A stretch of 64,000 bases of DNA from Bacteroidia bacterium (lineage in GTDB: Bacteria; Bacteroidota; Bacteroidia; Bacteroidales; Azobacteroidaceae), in the NCBI GenBank assembly GCA_025996815.1, contig BNTT01000002.1:6542-70541 (forward strand), written 5' to 3'. The stretch's first letter is position 1. Each line of letters begins with the position of its first letter. Below the pieces are notes generated by a model, which was given only the letters and a program-made list of their open reading frames with translations, did no database searches and was not told the origin of the DNA. Of the stretch, positions 1 to 8,121 are shown piece by piece. The translations under genes and the position numbers were made by a program.

Positions 1-1344
1 GATGATTTCCGAAGTGCCGTCTTCGTAATGAATCAATAATTGACCGATAAATTTGCGGTAAAAGCCATAACCTCCGCGCAAGTTATGCGACCAACGCGCA
101 CCGGCATACCAACCATCCGCCAGCATGGCTCCCAAGGCATTTTTCCCCGGTTGCAATAAATCCGTCACTTCGTAAGTTTGGAACTGATGATGGCTGTCGT
201 AATCCGTAAATTCGGGTGCAAGAACACCGATGCCCACTTTTTTGCCGTTGATATACGCTTCGTAAACGCCCAACGCCGAAGTAGAGTAAAAAGCACTTTT
301 AACTTTTTTGTTGATTGAAATTTCCTTGCGCAGCAAAGGCGACGGCGGAATTTTATCGCTGTAGGAAGGGCGGTTGTTGGCTTTGAAAAACCCGTCGGTC
401 AGCAATTTGCCTCTGGTCATATATTCGGGCAACCAATTATATTCCATTTGTTCCGGGTCTGAAATCCTTACCGGCTGATGTAAAGCCACATTTTCCTTGT
501 CGCAAAGCACTTCCCATTCGGCTAATCCGTATTCATATTTGTCATTACCCACAGAAGCCATTTTTAGAACATTCAACCGGATATATCTGCCTGTAACAGG
601 AGTAGATAAGGCTTTATAATAAAAATCGCTCGGAGCGATTTTTATGTCTTTTTTCTTTTCATCGACAATCGTTTGAGAGGACGAAAAATCGGGAGAAGAG
701 GCTATTTCGATACTGAAATACAGCGGAAAAGAGGTTTCCCTGCGATGTGCCGGATACAGTTTCACGGCATCTATTTTTTGTTCTTTGCCCAAGTCAATGA
801 TTGCCCATTTTTTTACATCGGGATTCGTTTCCTGCGCGGAACGAAAACCGGAATGTTTGTAATAGATGTCTTCCACAGGAATAGAGTATTCCTTATCGCC
901 AATCCATTGTGCTTTCCAGTCGGCTACCGTGAGCGGACCTACCAGAAATCGGGCAACGGGGCTCCATGCCGTGGGTTTTCCTTTTTCGTCCCAAACGCGC
1001 ACTTTCCAATAATAGAGCGTATTGGCTTGCAATGCGTTTCCTTGGTAAGCAATCTGATTGGTGCGGTTGCCGCTTGTTTTTTTACTGTCCCAAGCATTTG
1101 CCTTGTCTTTTTCGAGCAAAGCAACATCGGACGACACTAAGATTTGATACGCTTTTTGAGACTTGTTTTTCTCAACAGAGGCGATTTCCCAACTTAACCT
1201 CGGATGGAGCATATCAATGCCCAGCGGGTTATTCATGTACTCACAACGCAGGTTTTCTACCAAAACAGCGTTTTGTGCAGGACTATATCCCGTGAAAAAC
1301 AAAAGGGATAAAAGAGATACGAGATTTTTTTTCATTTTTTTCAT
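1..1344 (-). CDS. Alpha-L-rhamnosidase, GH78 family (N-terminal 448 residues; gene runs off the left edge)
   Basis: Reading the reverse strand from the ATG at 1344 gives a signal peptide (MKKMKKNLVSLLSLLFFTG), then NPLGIDMLHPRLSWEI, the hallmark of the Ig-like N-terminal domain of GH78 rhamnosidases. A galactose-binding/discoidin-like stretch follows (about residues 150-260). Next comes the rhamnosidase N domain, with GVYEAYINGKKVG and NALGAMLADGWYAGARW. The catalytic (alpha/alpha)6 barrel lies outside the window. The frame is open to base 1 with no stop. Family members release terminal L-rhamnose from pectin or glycan side chains, usually in the periplasm. A promoter box lies upstream at 1600-1607 with a small ORF between. 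Placing it next to a uronate gene (uxuA) would suit pectin use, but that is inference. Confidence 0.85.
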   Translation of the reverse strand, partial: MKKMKKNLVSLLSLLFFTGYSPAQNAVLVENLRCEYMNNPLGIDMLHPRLSWEIASVEKNKSQKAYQILVSSDVALLEKDKANAWDSKKTSGNRTNQIAYQGNALQANTLYYWKVRVWDEKGKPTAWSPVARFLVGPLTVADWKAQWIGDKEYSIPVEDIYYKHSGFRSAQETNPDVKKWAIIDLGKEQKIDAVKLYPAHRRETSFPLYFSIEIASSPDFSSSQTIVDEKKKDIKIAPSDFYYKALSTPVTGRYIRLNVLKMASVGNDKYEYGLAEWEVLCDKENVALHQPVRISDPEQMEYNWLPEYMTRGKLLTDGFFKANNRPSYSDKIPPSPLLRKEISINKKVKSAFYSTSALGVYEAYINGKKVGIGVLAPEFTDYDSHHQFQTYEVTDLLQPGKNALGAMLADGWYAGARWSHNLRGGYGFYRKFIGQLLIHYEDGTSEII

Positions 1345-1375
1345 TTTTATTTAAATTGAAACAATTCATTTTCCT

Positions 1376-1576
1376 TTAAGCCGCTTTATCGTCTTTTCGG
1401 ACATTTACCAGGGCTTCATTATCCGAAGATGATAGCACATCGAAATCCGATGAGCAGTAATAATCCGGATTTTCATCGCGCGAACCATCTATAACAATCA
1501 TCTTGATATGGTTGACTTTGCGTGGTTTGCCTTGCATTTTTATGCCCTCGTCAGGCTCTACCGGCACAAGATTCAT
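1376..1576 (-). CDS. Small hypothetical protein (66 residues) ahead of the rhamnosidase gene
   Basis: This short reverse-strand ORF lies between a clear -7 box (1600-1607) and the GH78 gene, whose ATG is 31 bases past this stop. An in-frame ATG at 1612 overlaps the promoter box, so translation should begin at 1576 (MNLVPVEPDEGIK). The product is acidic and soluble, ends in RKDDKAA, and has no signal peptide or membrane segment. I do not recognise a family. Its position suggests the first cistron of the rhamnosidase transcript, but it could equally be a leader without a protein role. Confidence 0.35.
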   Translation of the reverse strand: MNLVPVEPDEGIKMQGKPRKVNHIKMIVIDGSRDENPDYYCSSDFDVLSSSDNEALVNVRKDDKAA

Positions 1577-1599
1577 ATCAATATAACTGAATGTTGCTG

Positions 1600-1607
1600 C
1601 AAAGGTA
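1600..1607 (-). promoter_or_regulatory. Bacteroidota -7 promoter box (TACCTTTG)
   Basis: A perfect TACCTTTG followed by CA on the reverse strand. It would start a transcript covering the 66-residue ORF and the GH78 gene. Confidence 0.6.
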
Positions 1608-1618
1608 CACATTTTTTG

Positions 1619-1810
1619 TTAGGTGTGCAATACAATTTTGGTTCCTGTTAGAACTTCAAACATTTCTACCTCCATTACCAAGTTTTTGCGCCCATGATGA
1701 TGTTTTTGAACGTCGCCCGTTTCGGGAAATGCACCGGTATAACTTTTGTAGACAGCACCAAAATCAGCGTTTGCCGCAACAAACGGATTTTTAATAACAA
1801 AGTTTTTAAC
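1619..1810 (-). pseudogene. Possible C-terminal gene fragment of unknown family
   Basis: The last 63 codons of a long reverse-strand open frame read like real protein: NPFVAANADFGAVYKSYTG, then GRKNLVMEVEMFEVLTGTK and a stop at 1619-1621. The rest of that frame runs antisense through uxuA and looks like an ordinary shadow. The protein-like part lies outside uxuA and stops near the uxuA promoter. I read it as the tail of a gene whose 5' part was lost when the uxuA side was joined. I cannot name the family, and chance is possible. Confidence 0.3.
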
Positions 1811-1847
1811 GGACCTGCAAAACACTATGAATTTCAAAAATAATTTG

Positions 1848-1855
1848 TACCTTTG
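1848..1855 (+). promoter_or_regulatory. -7 promoter box for uxuA
   Basis: TACCTTTG followed by CAGCA, 28 bases before the uxuA ATG. It matches the phylum consensus TAnnTTTG exactly. Confidence 0.7.
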
Positions 1856-1882
1856 CAGCACTAAAAAGAGGAATAGGAAATT

Positions 1883-3049
1883 ATGGAAAGAACTTGGAGA
1901 TGGTTTGGCAAAAAAGACCAAATCACGTTGGAAATGCTGCGGCAGATTGGTGTGGAGGGGATTGTTACCGCTCTTCACGATGTGCCCAATGGCGAAGTTT
2001 GGTCGCCCGAAGCCATTGAGGACTTGAAAGATTATATCGAAAAAGCGGGGCTTCGCTGGTCGGTGGTCGAGAGTTTGCCCGTGTCTGAAAGCATCAAATA
2101 TGGCGGTGCCGACCGTGCTCAATTGATTGAGAATTACAAGATAAGTCTGAAAAATCTTGGCGAGGCAGGCGTGAAAACCGTTTGCTACAACTTTATGCCC
2201 GTCATCGACTGGATTCGCACCGATTTGAAAAAGCGCAATGCCGACGGCAGTTTTTCGCTCTATTTCGACCGTGTGCAATTTGCCTATTTCGATGTTTACA
2301 TCCTGAAACGCGCGGGTGCCGAGAAAGACTATTCCGCCGACGAACTGACCCGTGCCGCCGAATGGGACAAAACCATCACGGAAGCCGAAAAAGACCAACT
2401 GATTGAGGCGATTATCATTAAGACTCAGGGCTTTGTGAATGGGAACATCAAGGAGGGCGACAAAAATCCGGTGGTGCTGTTCAAAAAATTGCTCGCGCTC
2501 TACGACGGCATCAACAAAGAACAGTTGCGTGCCAATATGAAATATTTCCTCGAGGCGATTATGCCGACGTGCGAAAAATATGGGGTCAATATGTGCGTAC
2601 ACCCCGACGACCCTCCGTTTGCGGTGCTCGGATTGCCGCGCATCGTTACCAATGCCGACGACATCGACTGGTTTTTGAAGGCGGTGGACAACCCTCACAA
2701 CGGCTTGACGTTCTGCGCCGGGTCGCTCAGCGCAGGCATCCACAACGACGTTCCCGCAATGGCTCGCCGCTTCGCCGGGCGCACCCATTTCGTCCATTTG
2801 CGCAGCACGCAGGTGGAGCCTAACGGCAACGTGCTGGAAACCAGTCACTTGGCAGGTCGCGGACACATTGTCGAACTCGTCCGCATCTTTGAAAAAGAAA
2901 ATCCCACACTGCCGATGCGCGTCGACCACGCCCAACTGATGCTCGACGACATCCACAAGACCTATAACCCGGGCTATTCCTTCCTCGGACGGATGCAAGC
3001 CCTTGCACAGGTCATGGGCATCATGGCGGCAGTAAAAACAGAGAAATAA
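1883..3049 (+). CDS. uxuA: Mannonate dehydratase
   Basis: The 388-residue product matches UxuA in length and sequence. It begins MERTWRWFGKKDQITLEMLRQ, followed by GVEGIVTALHDVPNGEVW. Metal-site sequences are visible around CVHPDDPP, HLRSTQ and RVDHAQLM. The enzyme (EC 4.2.1.8) dehydrates D-mannonate to 2-keto-3-deoxygluconate in the cytoplasm, in the glucuronate branch of hexuronate breakdown. The ATG at 1883 sits shortly after a perfect -7 box and gives the normal N-terminus. No uxuB or uxaC is nearby, so the rest of the pathway must be elsewhere. Next gene starts 5 bases downstream, suggesting co-transcription. Confidence 0.95.
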   Translation: MERTWRWFGKKDQITLEMLRQIGVEGIVTALHDVPNGEVWSPEAIEDLKDYIEKAGLRWSVVESLPVSESIKYGGADRAQLIENYKISLKNLGEAGVKTVCYNFMPVIDWIRTDLKKRNADGSFSLYFDRVQFAYFDVYILKRAGAEKDYSADELTRAAEWDKTITEAEKDQLIEAIIIKTQGFVNGNIKEGDKNPVVLFKKLLALYDGINKEQLRANMKYFLEAIMPTCEKYGVNMCVHPDDPPFAVLGLPRIVTNADDIDWFLKAVDNPHNGLTFCAGSLSAGIHNDVPAMARRFAGRTHFVHLRSTQVEPNGNVLETSHLAGRGHIVELVRIFEKENPTLPMRVDHAQLMLDDIHKTYNPGYSFLGRMQALAQVMGIMAAVKTEK

Positions 3050-3054
3050 CAGAT

Positions 3055-4089
3055 ATGCTTAATCCGGTAATATCAAAAGAAAGTATTCAGCAGGCTAAAA
3101 GGCTGATAGACAAGGCTCAACGAATTGTTCTCGTGGCGCACGTTTCGCCCGATGGCGACGCAATCGGCTCATCCTTAGCACTTTGGCACGTTCTCAAGCA
3201 ATTGGGCAAACAGGCGGATGTGATTGTTCCCAACAACTATCCGGGCTTTTTGAAGTGGATGGACGGCGTCAAAGACATTGTGGTTGCCGAGTGGAAAGAT
3301 GCCCTTGCCGCGCGGATGCTTCACAATGCAGAATTGATATTTTGCATGGATTTTAACATTCCGAAGCGTGTGCAGCAGTTGTCCGGTTTGCTCGAAAAAG
3401 TGCCGGCACGGAAAATCATGATTGACCACCATCCGCAGCCCGCGAATTTTTGCGATGTTACGATTTCGCACCCCGAAATGTCGTCTACGAGCGAGTTGCT
3501 CTACCGATTTATCAACGACATCGGATTGGATGGGCTGATAAACAAAAGCAGTGCAGAATGCCTCTACGCGGGGATGATGACCGACACGGGCGCATTCTCC
3601 TACAATTCCAATACCCCTGAAATCTATTATATTATCAGCAAATTGCTGGAAAAAGGTATCAATAAGGATATTATTTATCAGAAGGTGTATAACCACTATT
3701 CGGAGTCGCGCATCCGCTTGGAGGGCTATGTGCTTTACAAAAAAATGCGCATTTTTGAGGAATACAATGCCGCCCTGATTACGCTTTCTTTCGAGGAGCA
3801 AAAGAAATTTCAGTGGAAAAAAGGCGATACGGAGGGCTTTGTAAACATCCCGTTGAGCATCGAGAACATCTGTTTTTCGGTGTTTATCCGCGAAGAGGAA
3901 GACATTGTAAAAATTTCGCTCCGGTCGCAGGGCGGCTTCCCCGCCAACGAGTTTGCGAGCGACGTCTATACCGGCGGAGGGCACCTGAACGCCGCCGGAG
4001 GCGAATTTTCCGGCTCATTAGACAACGCCGTCCGCCTGTTTGAGGAGGCTTTGCCGAGATATAAAGAACAATTAACAATTAAAAATTAA
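3055..4089 (+). CDS. DHH-family phosphoesterase, NrnA-like (oligoribonuclease / pAp phosphatase type)
   Basis: The 344-residue product has the DHH signature in order: HVSPDGDAIGSS (metal site I, about residues 30-41), the MDFN segment, IDHHPQP (the namesake motif, about residue 123) and the DHHA1 motif YTGGGHLNAAGGEF near the C-terminus. Family members such as NrnA degrade nanoRNAs and 3'-phosphoadenosine 5'-phosphate using Mn2+, in the cytoplasm. The gene starts 5 bases after uxuA. Its last codons (EQLTIKN) are encoded by an AT-rich intergenic-type repeat (4069-4101), so the natural C-terminus may have been altered by repeat insertion. Confidence 0.88.
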   Translation: MLNPVISKESIQQAKRLIDKAQRIVLVAHVSPDGDAIGSSLALWHVLKQLGKQADVIVPNNYPGFLKWMDGVKDIVVAEWKDALAARMLHNAELIFCMDFNIPKRVQQLSGLLEKVPARKIMIDHHPQPANFCDVTISHPEMSSTSELLYRFINDIGLDGLINKSSAECLYAGMMTDTGAFSYNSNTPEIYYIISKLLEKGINKDIIYQKVYNHYSESRIRLEGYVLYKKMRIFEEYNAALITLSFEEQKKFQWKKGDTEGFVNIPLSIENICFSVFIREEEDIVKISLRSQGGFPANEFASDVYTGGGHLNAAGGEFSGSLDNAVRLFEEALPRYKEQLTIKN

Positions 4090-4101
4090 GAATTAAAAAT
4101 T
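4069..4101. repeat. AT-rich direct repeat of ATTAAAAATTA units
   Basis: Consecutive near-identical units (AATTAAC, AATTAAAAATTAAG, AATTAAAAATTA). The same kind of tract recurs at 58430-58465, and a related one lies inside the T9SS domain at about 47566-47650. The tract covers the last codons of the DHH gene. Confidence 0.6.
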
Positions 4102-4118
4102 ATGGAAAAGGGTCAATA

Positions 4119-4165
4119 TGTCCCGCAGGGACAACACTTTATTAACCGTAGGCTTCAGCCTACGG
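4119..4165. repeat. REP-like double palindrome
   Basis: Two inverted repeats in tandem: TGTCCC-GCA-GGGACA (4119-4133) and CCGTAGGCT-TC-AGCCTACGG (4146-4165), separated by 12 bases. They lie just before the ATG of the DUF4827-like lipoprotein and would fold in its mRNA leader. Confidence 0.7.
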
Positions 4166-4170
4166 GCATT

Positions 4171-4728
4171 ATGAAACTGGTCATTTCGCTTGTTGCAACT
4201 GTCTTTGCGACAATGTCTTGCGATACTTCAAAAACATTGCAGGAATACATTGATGAAGAAAAGGATGCCATTAAAAGATACATCAGTGCGCAAGGGATTG
4301 TGCCGCTGGCAGAATTTCCTACCGACACCATATTTGAAGAAAATGAGTATTTTCGGACATCTGACGGACTTTATTTCCGCGTAAACAAGAAAGGTACCGG
4401 ACGGAAATACAAATATCTGGACGAGGTGCTCGTGCGCTTCGACTATTTCTATTATGTCAAGTCATTTGTGTCTAAGGAGGGTGCCGACACGATTTTTGCG
4501 TCCACTTTTGCCAACTATTTTCCAATGGAATTTAACTATGGCAATCCTTACAGTTATGGCAAAAGCACTTACGACTTGTCGTGCAATGGCTGGGCGGTTC
4601 CGTTGAGTTATGTGAACGAGGGGACGGTTATTGACCTGCTTGTGCCGTCGGCTTTGGGCACGTCGTCGGACAATAGCGGCTTCAGTCCGGTGTTTTACAA
4701 AAATTTGACATACAGAATGCAACCCTGA
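4171..4728 (+). CDS. Lipoprotein of the DUF4827 type (FKBP-like)
   Basis: An ATG at 4102 would read through the palindromic repeat. The ATG at 4171 instead starts a proper lipoprotein signal, MKLVISLVATVFATMSC, with Cys17 as the lipidated residue. The mature part has TLQEYIDEEKDAIKRYI and DGLYFRVNKKGTGRKY, followed by a late WAVPLSYVNEGTVIDLLVPS. This arrangement is typical of Bacteroidota DUF4827 proteins, which resemble FKBP-type peptidyl-prolyl isomerases. The protein probably sits in the periplasmic leaflet. The precise role is unknown. It lies between the DHH gene and glmM, with 19 bases to the latter. Confidence 0.75.
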   Translation: MKLVISLVATVFATMSCDTSKTLQEYIDEEKDAIKRYISAQGIVPLAEFPTDTIFEENEYFRTSDGLYFRVNKKGTGRKYKYLDEVLVRFDYFYYVKSFVSKEGADTIFASTFANYFPMEFNYGNPYSYGKSTYDLSCNGWAVPLSYVNEGTVIDLLVPSALGTSSDNSGFSPVFYKNLTYRMQP

Positions 4729-4747
4729 TAAATAAAATCTATAAAAT

Positions 4748-6118
4748 ATGTCGTTAATAAAATCTATTTCCGGAATACGCGGAACCATCGGCGGACAAGC
4801 CGGTGAGGGGCTTTCCCCACTTGATGTGGTAAAATTCACGGCGGCTTATGCCACGCTGATTAAGTCTGCCGACCCGTCGGCACGCACGATTGTGGTGGGC
4901 AGAGATGCCCGCATTTCGGGCGAGATGGTGCGCAACATGGTGGTGGGCACCCTTATGGGTATGGGTCTGGACGTGGTGGACATCGGTTTGGCAACCACCC
5001 CAACGACCGAATTGGCAGTTACGATGGAACACGCCGCAGGCGGCATCATCCTCACCGCTTCGCACAATCCCAAACAGTGGAACGCCCTGAAACTGCTCAA
5101 CGCCAAAGGCGAATTTCTCAACGCCGCCGAAGGCAACGAAATCCTGCAAATCGCTGAACGCGAGTCGTTTACCTTCGCCGAAGTGGATAAATTGGGCAAA
5201 GTGAAAACGGACAATTCCTATACGAAAAAGCATATCGACCATGTGTTGGCATTGAAATTGGTGGACGCGGCAACCATCAAAAAAGCCGATTTCACGGTGG
5301 CGATTGACACGGTCAATTCCGTTGGCGGCATCGTGCTGCCCGAACTACTGCGCGCACTTGGGGTGAACAAAATCATCGAACTGAACACCGCTCCGACAGG
5401 CGTTTTCGCCCACAATCCGGAGCCGTTGCCGCAGCATTTGACGGAAATAGCCGACCTCATCAAAAACAAAAAAGCCGATGTGGGCTTTGTGGTTGACCCC
5501 GATGTAGACCGTTTGGCGATTATCACAGAAAAAGGCGAGATGTTTGGCGAAGAATACACGCTCGTGTCTGTTGCGGATTATGTGCTGTCGCACACGCCCG
5601 GCAACACGGTTTCCAATATGAGTTCGACACGCGCCCTGCGCGACGTTACCGAACGTCGCGGGGGAAAATACACCGCCTCCGCCGTTGGCGAAGTCAATGT
5701 GGTGAAGCAAATGAAAGACTCCAACGCCGTCATCGGCGGCGAAGGCAACGGCGGGGTCATCTACCCGGCTTCGCACTACGGTCGCGACGCGCTGGTAGGC
5801 ATCGGCTTGTTCCTCACGCACCTGGCAAAGACGGGCAAGACGGTGAGCGAACTCCGCGCCACCTATCCAAGCTATTTTATGGCAAAAGAACGGCTCGATT
5901 TAAGCCCGACAACGGACGTGGACGCACTTCTCGCATCCGTGAAAAAGAAATACGCCGACTATCCGGTGAATGATATCGACGGCGTGAAAGTCGATTTCCC
6001 CGACCGCTGGGTGCATTTTCGCAAGTCCAACACCGAGCCAATCGTCCGCATCTACACCGAAGCCCCCACGCAACGCGAGGCGGAGGAGTTGGCAAAATCG
6101 GTGATGAGCATCATATAA
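4748..6118 (+). CDS. glmM: Phosphoglucosamine mutase / phosphomannomutase family enzyme
   Basis: The 456-residue product has all four alpha-D-phosphohexomutase signatures: [13 protein letters not shown] (phosphoserine loop, about residue 100), the metal-binding loop DPDVDRLA, the sugar-binding loop [10 protein letters not shown], and the phosphate-binding [15 protein letters not shown] near the C-terminus. The N-terminus [16 protein letters not shown] is the usual Bacteroidota form annotated GlmM, which converts glucosamine-6-P to glucosamine-1-P for UDP-GlcNAc. A phosphomannomutase activity cannot be excluded from sequence alone. It is probably cytoplasmic and co-transcribed with the next gene. 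Confidence 0.85.
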   Translation: MSLIKSISGIRGTIGGQAGEGLSPLDVVKFTAAYATLIKSADPSARTIVVGRDARISGEMVRNMVVGTLMGMGLDVVDIGLATTPTTELAVTMEHAAGGIILTASHNPKQWNALKLLNAKGEFLNAAEGNEILQIAERESFTFAEVDKLGKVKTDNSYTKKHIDHVLALKLVDAATIKKADFTVAIDTVNSVGGIVLPELLRALGVNKIIELNTAPTGVFAHNPEPLPQHLTEIADLIKNKKADVGFVVDPDVDRLAIITEKGEMFGEEYTLVSVADYVLSHTPGNTVSNMSSTRALRDVTERRGGKYTASAVGEVNVVKQMKDSNAVIGGEGNGGVIYPASHYGRDALVGIGLFLTHLAKTGKTVSELRATYPSYFMAKERLDLSPTTDVDALLASVKKKYADYPVNDIDGVKVDFPDRWVHFRKSNTEPIVRIYTEAPTQREAEELAKSVMSII

Positions 6119-6150
6119 AAATACTGAATCTGATAAGTTGTAGAAACATA

Positions 6151-6843
6151 GTGAAAAATTTTGGCACGCTGAATGTGCTGAAAGGCATTACCCTCACGAT
6201 TGAAAAAGGCGAGGTGGTTTCTATTGTCGGTCCGAGCGGTGCGGGGAAAACCACTTTGCTGCAAATTCTCGGCACATTAGACAAGCCCGATATGGGGGCG
6301 GTCTTTTACGGCGATGTGAACGTTAATGAACTGAAAGAGAAGGAATTAGCGGCGTTTCGCAATAAAAATATCGGCTTTGTTTTTCAATTTCATCAGTTGT
6401 TGCCGGAGTTTACCGCTTTGGAAAATGTGATGATTCCGACTTTGATTGGGTCGGCGCGCCCGTCTGATGCCGAGAAAAAGGCGAAAGACATCCTTAATTT
6501 TTTGGGATTGTCTGACCGCATCTCGCACAAGCCTGCCGAACTGAGCGGGGGCGAAAAGCAGCGCGTGGCGGTTGCTCGCGCGTTGGTGAATCAGCCCGAA
6601 GTGATTTTTGCCGACGAGCCGTCCGGCAGTTTGGATACCAAAAACAAGGAGGAATTGCATCAACTTTTTTTTGACCTGCGTGCCGAATTTCACCAGACAT
6701 TCGTCATCGTTACCCACGATGAGGACTTGGCACGATTGACCGACCGCACCCTTTATATGACCGACGGAGCCGTTGAAATCAGCAGGGGCAGGCGAATCAA
6801 GGGCAAGAAACCCGCCGCGCCGGTACAATTATCGCTTTTTTAA
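6151..6843 (+). CDS. LolD/MacB-type ABC transporter ATP-binding protein
   Basis: Walker A is [12 protein letters not shown], the signature is [15 protein letters not shown], Walker B is [12 protein letters not shown] and the H-loop is [10 protein letters not shown]. The [19 protein letters not shown] segment is typical of the LolD/MacB (o228) group, which works with FtsX-like permeases in lipoprotein release or efflux. GTG at 6151 is the first standard start. It begins inside the first beta strand, and the in-frame codons from 6121 ([15 protein letters not shown]) supply the missing strand. The true start may therefore be a rare ATA or CTG at 6121-6130. No permease gene is adjacent. Confidence 0.88.
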   Translation: MKNFGTLNVLKGITLTIEKGEVVSIVGPSGAGKTTLLQILGTLDKPDMGAVFYGDVNVNELKEKELAAFRNKNIGFVFQFHQLLPEFTALENVMIPTLIGSARPSDAEKKAKDILNFLGLSDRISHKPAELSGGEKQRVAVARALVNQPEVIFADEPSGSLDTKNKEELHQLFFDLRAEFHQTFVIVTHDEDLARLTDRTLYMTDGAVEISRGRRIKGKKPAAPVQLSLF

Positions 6844-6868
6844 ACATATATAATATAGTATAACTGAA

Positions 6869-7645
6869 ATGTGGAAAACCTTTTTTTATTTCTCGAAGCG
6901 GGAACGCCAAGGGATTGTGCTCTTAGCCGTGCTCATTGCGGGCGTGTTGTTGGGAAAATGGTTCTTTCGGGTGCCTCCGGCGGAGGTGTTGGAGGAAAGT
7001 CTGGACGTGGAAGTGCTCAATGGCGACGACGGCAAGCCGACACGGACGTATGTGCCTCTGCCGCAGCGGGATGCACCGTCAAAGGCATCGCCAAGGGCAT
7101 CGCAGGAGCGGGAATTGCGCGACAAGGAGTTGCGCGACAAGCCTGCGCCGGTTAAAACCCGCACGTTTTATGCCAAAGACCGCGACACCATCGTGCGCCC
7201 TGCGCCGCGAGCCGATGTGCCGAGGCAGGATAAGTTTGCCAAGGGCGAAACGCTCCAACTGAATGCCGCCGACACGCTGGAATTGAAGAAAATCCCCGGC
7301 GTGGGGTCGTCCTTTGCCAAGCGCATCGTGGCGTATCGCAACATTTTGGGAGGCTATCACCGCGTGGAGCAGTTGCAAGAGGTGTATGGGATGTATGTCG
7401 AACTGTTTGAGCAGATTACGCCCTACATTCGGGTGGATGACACCGACATCGTGCGCATTGAGGTGAACAAAGCCGGCATCGACAAGTTGCGAAACCACCC
7501 GTATCTCAATTTTTATCAGGCAAAAGCCATCATTGAAACGCGCAAAAAACTCGGAAAGTTGCAGGGTATCAGCGATTTGCAACTGCTCGAAGAATTTACC
7601 GCCAACGATTGGACGCGCGTTGCGCCCTATTTGGATTTTCAATAG
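6869..7645 (+). CDS. Membrane-anchored helix-hairpin-helix (ComEA-like) protein
   Basis: The 258-residue protein has a short cytoplasmic start, one membrane segment (about residues 15-32, GIVLLAVLIAGVLLGKWFF), and a low-complexity charged linker with the repeat RELRDKELRDKP. Two HhH domains follow. The first contains LNAADTLELKKIPGVGSSFAKRI and the second VNKAGIDKLRNHPYLNFYQAKAI. HhH pairs of this kind bind DNA without sequence preference; ComEA uses them in DNA uptake. No competence gene is adjacent, so uptake is only a possibility. The 3' end overlaps the convergent gldH by 7 bases. Confidence 0.8.
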   Translation: MWKTFFYFSKRERQGIVLLAVLIAGVLLGKWFFRVPPAEVLEESLDVEVLNGDDGKPTRTYVPLPQRDAPSKASPRASQERELRDKELRDKPAPVKTRTFYAKDRDTIVRPAPRADVPRQDKFAKGETLQLNAADTLELKKIPGVGSSFAKRIVAYRNILGGYHRVEQLQEVYGMYVELFEQITPYIRVDDTDIVRIEVNKAGIDKLRNHPYLNFYQAKAIIETRKKLGKLQGISDLQLLEEFTANDWTRVAPYLDFQ

Positions 7646-8121
7646 TCCGGTTCTGATTTTACCCGTTTCATCACCCGCAGCCCCACGTCGGTGATGCCCC
7701 GCAGCGGATTTTCGCTCATCTCCTGCCTGATGGTATAAACGTAAATGCCGGAATCGGGATACTGTATGTTGGTTTGAACGGGGATTTCCGTGTCGTAGAT
7801 ACTGATGCCGTTGCCATACCATCTGCCGTTTCGGTCGGCTAAAGTGGCGTGGATGGTGTCCGTTTGGAGGCTGCCGTCGGTGTTGAGGATGTCTACGACC
7901 AACCAGATGTTGCGGAAATTATATTCGTTGGTGTTGCGCAATTCGAGGAAGACATTATATAACTGTCGAATGCTTTGTACGGGCACTTCAAAGCGAATCT
8001 CTTCCTGCGCATCCCACGCTCCGGACGAAAACGAGCGAAACTGATAATAGTGTTCTTCCACCGGCGAACAGGCAGTGAAGACAAGCATTAAACCGGCGAT
8101 AATCAAGCATTTACTATTCAT
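7639..8121 (-). CDS. gldH: Gliding motility lipoprotein GldH
   Basis: The 160-residue product has a lipoprotein signal, MNSKCLIIAGLMLVFTAC (Cys18), and the GldH core. That core includes EIRFEVPVQSI, RNTNEYNFRNIWLVVDI and GNGISIYDTEIPVQ, ending VGLRVMKRV. GldH is one of the lipoproteins linked to gliding and the type IX secretion apparatus in Bacteroidota. It is also kept in non-gliding Bacteroidales. Its start overlaps the 3' end of ricT by 8 bases, so the pair is translationally coupled. A T9SS cargo domain is present in this window at 45-47.7 kb, which fits an active T9SS, although gldH alone does not prove it. Confidence 0.85.
   Translation of the reverse strand: MNSKCLIIAGLMLVFTACSPVEEHYYQFRSFSSGAWDAQEEIRFEVPVQSIRQLYNVFLELRNTNEYNFRNIWLVVDILNTDGSLQTDTIHATLADRNGRWYGNGISIYDTEIPVQTNIQYPDSGIYVYTIRQEMSENPLRGITDVGLRVMKRVKSEPDY

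Noticed and set aside
1811-2998. Long reverse-strand open frame over uxuA (459 residues in total with its tail)
   Set aside because: It mirrors the codons of uxuA, a clear enzyme. Only the tail beyond uxuA looks protein-like, and it is reported separately.
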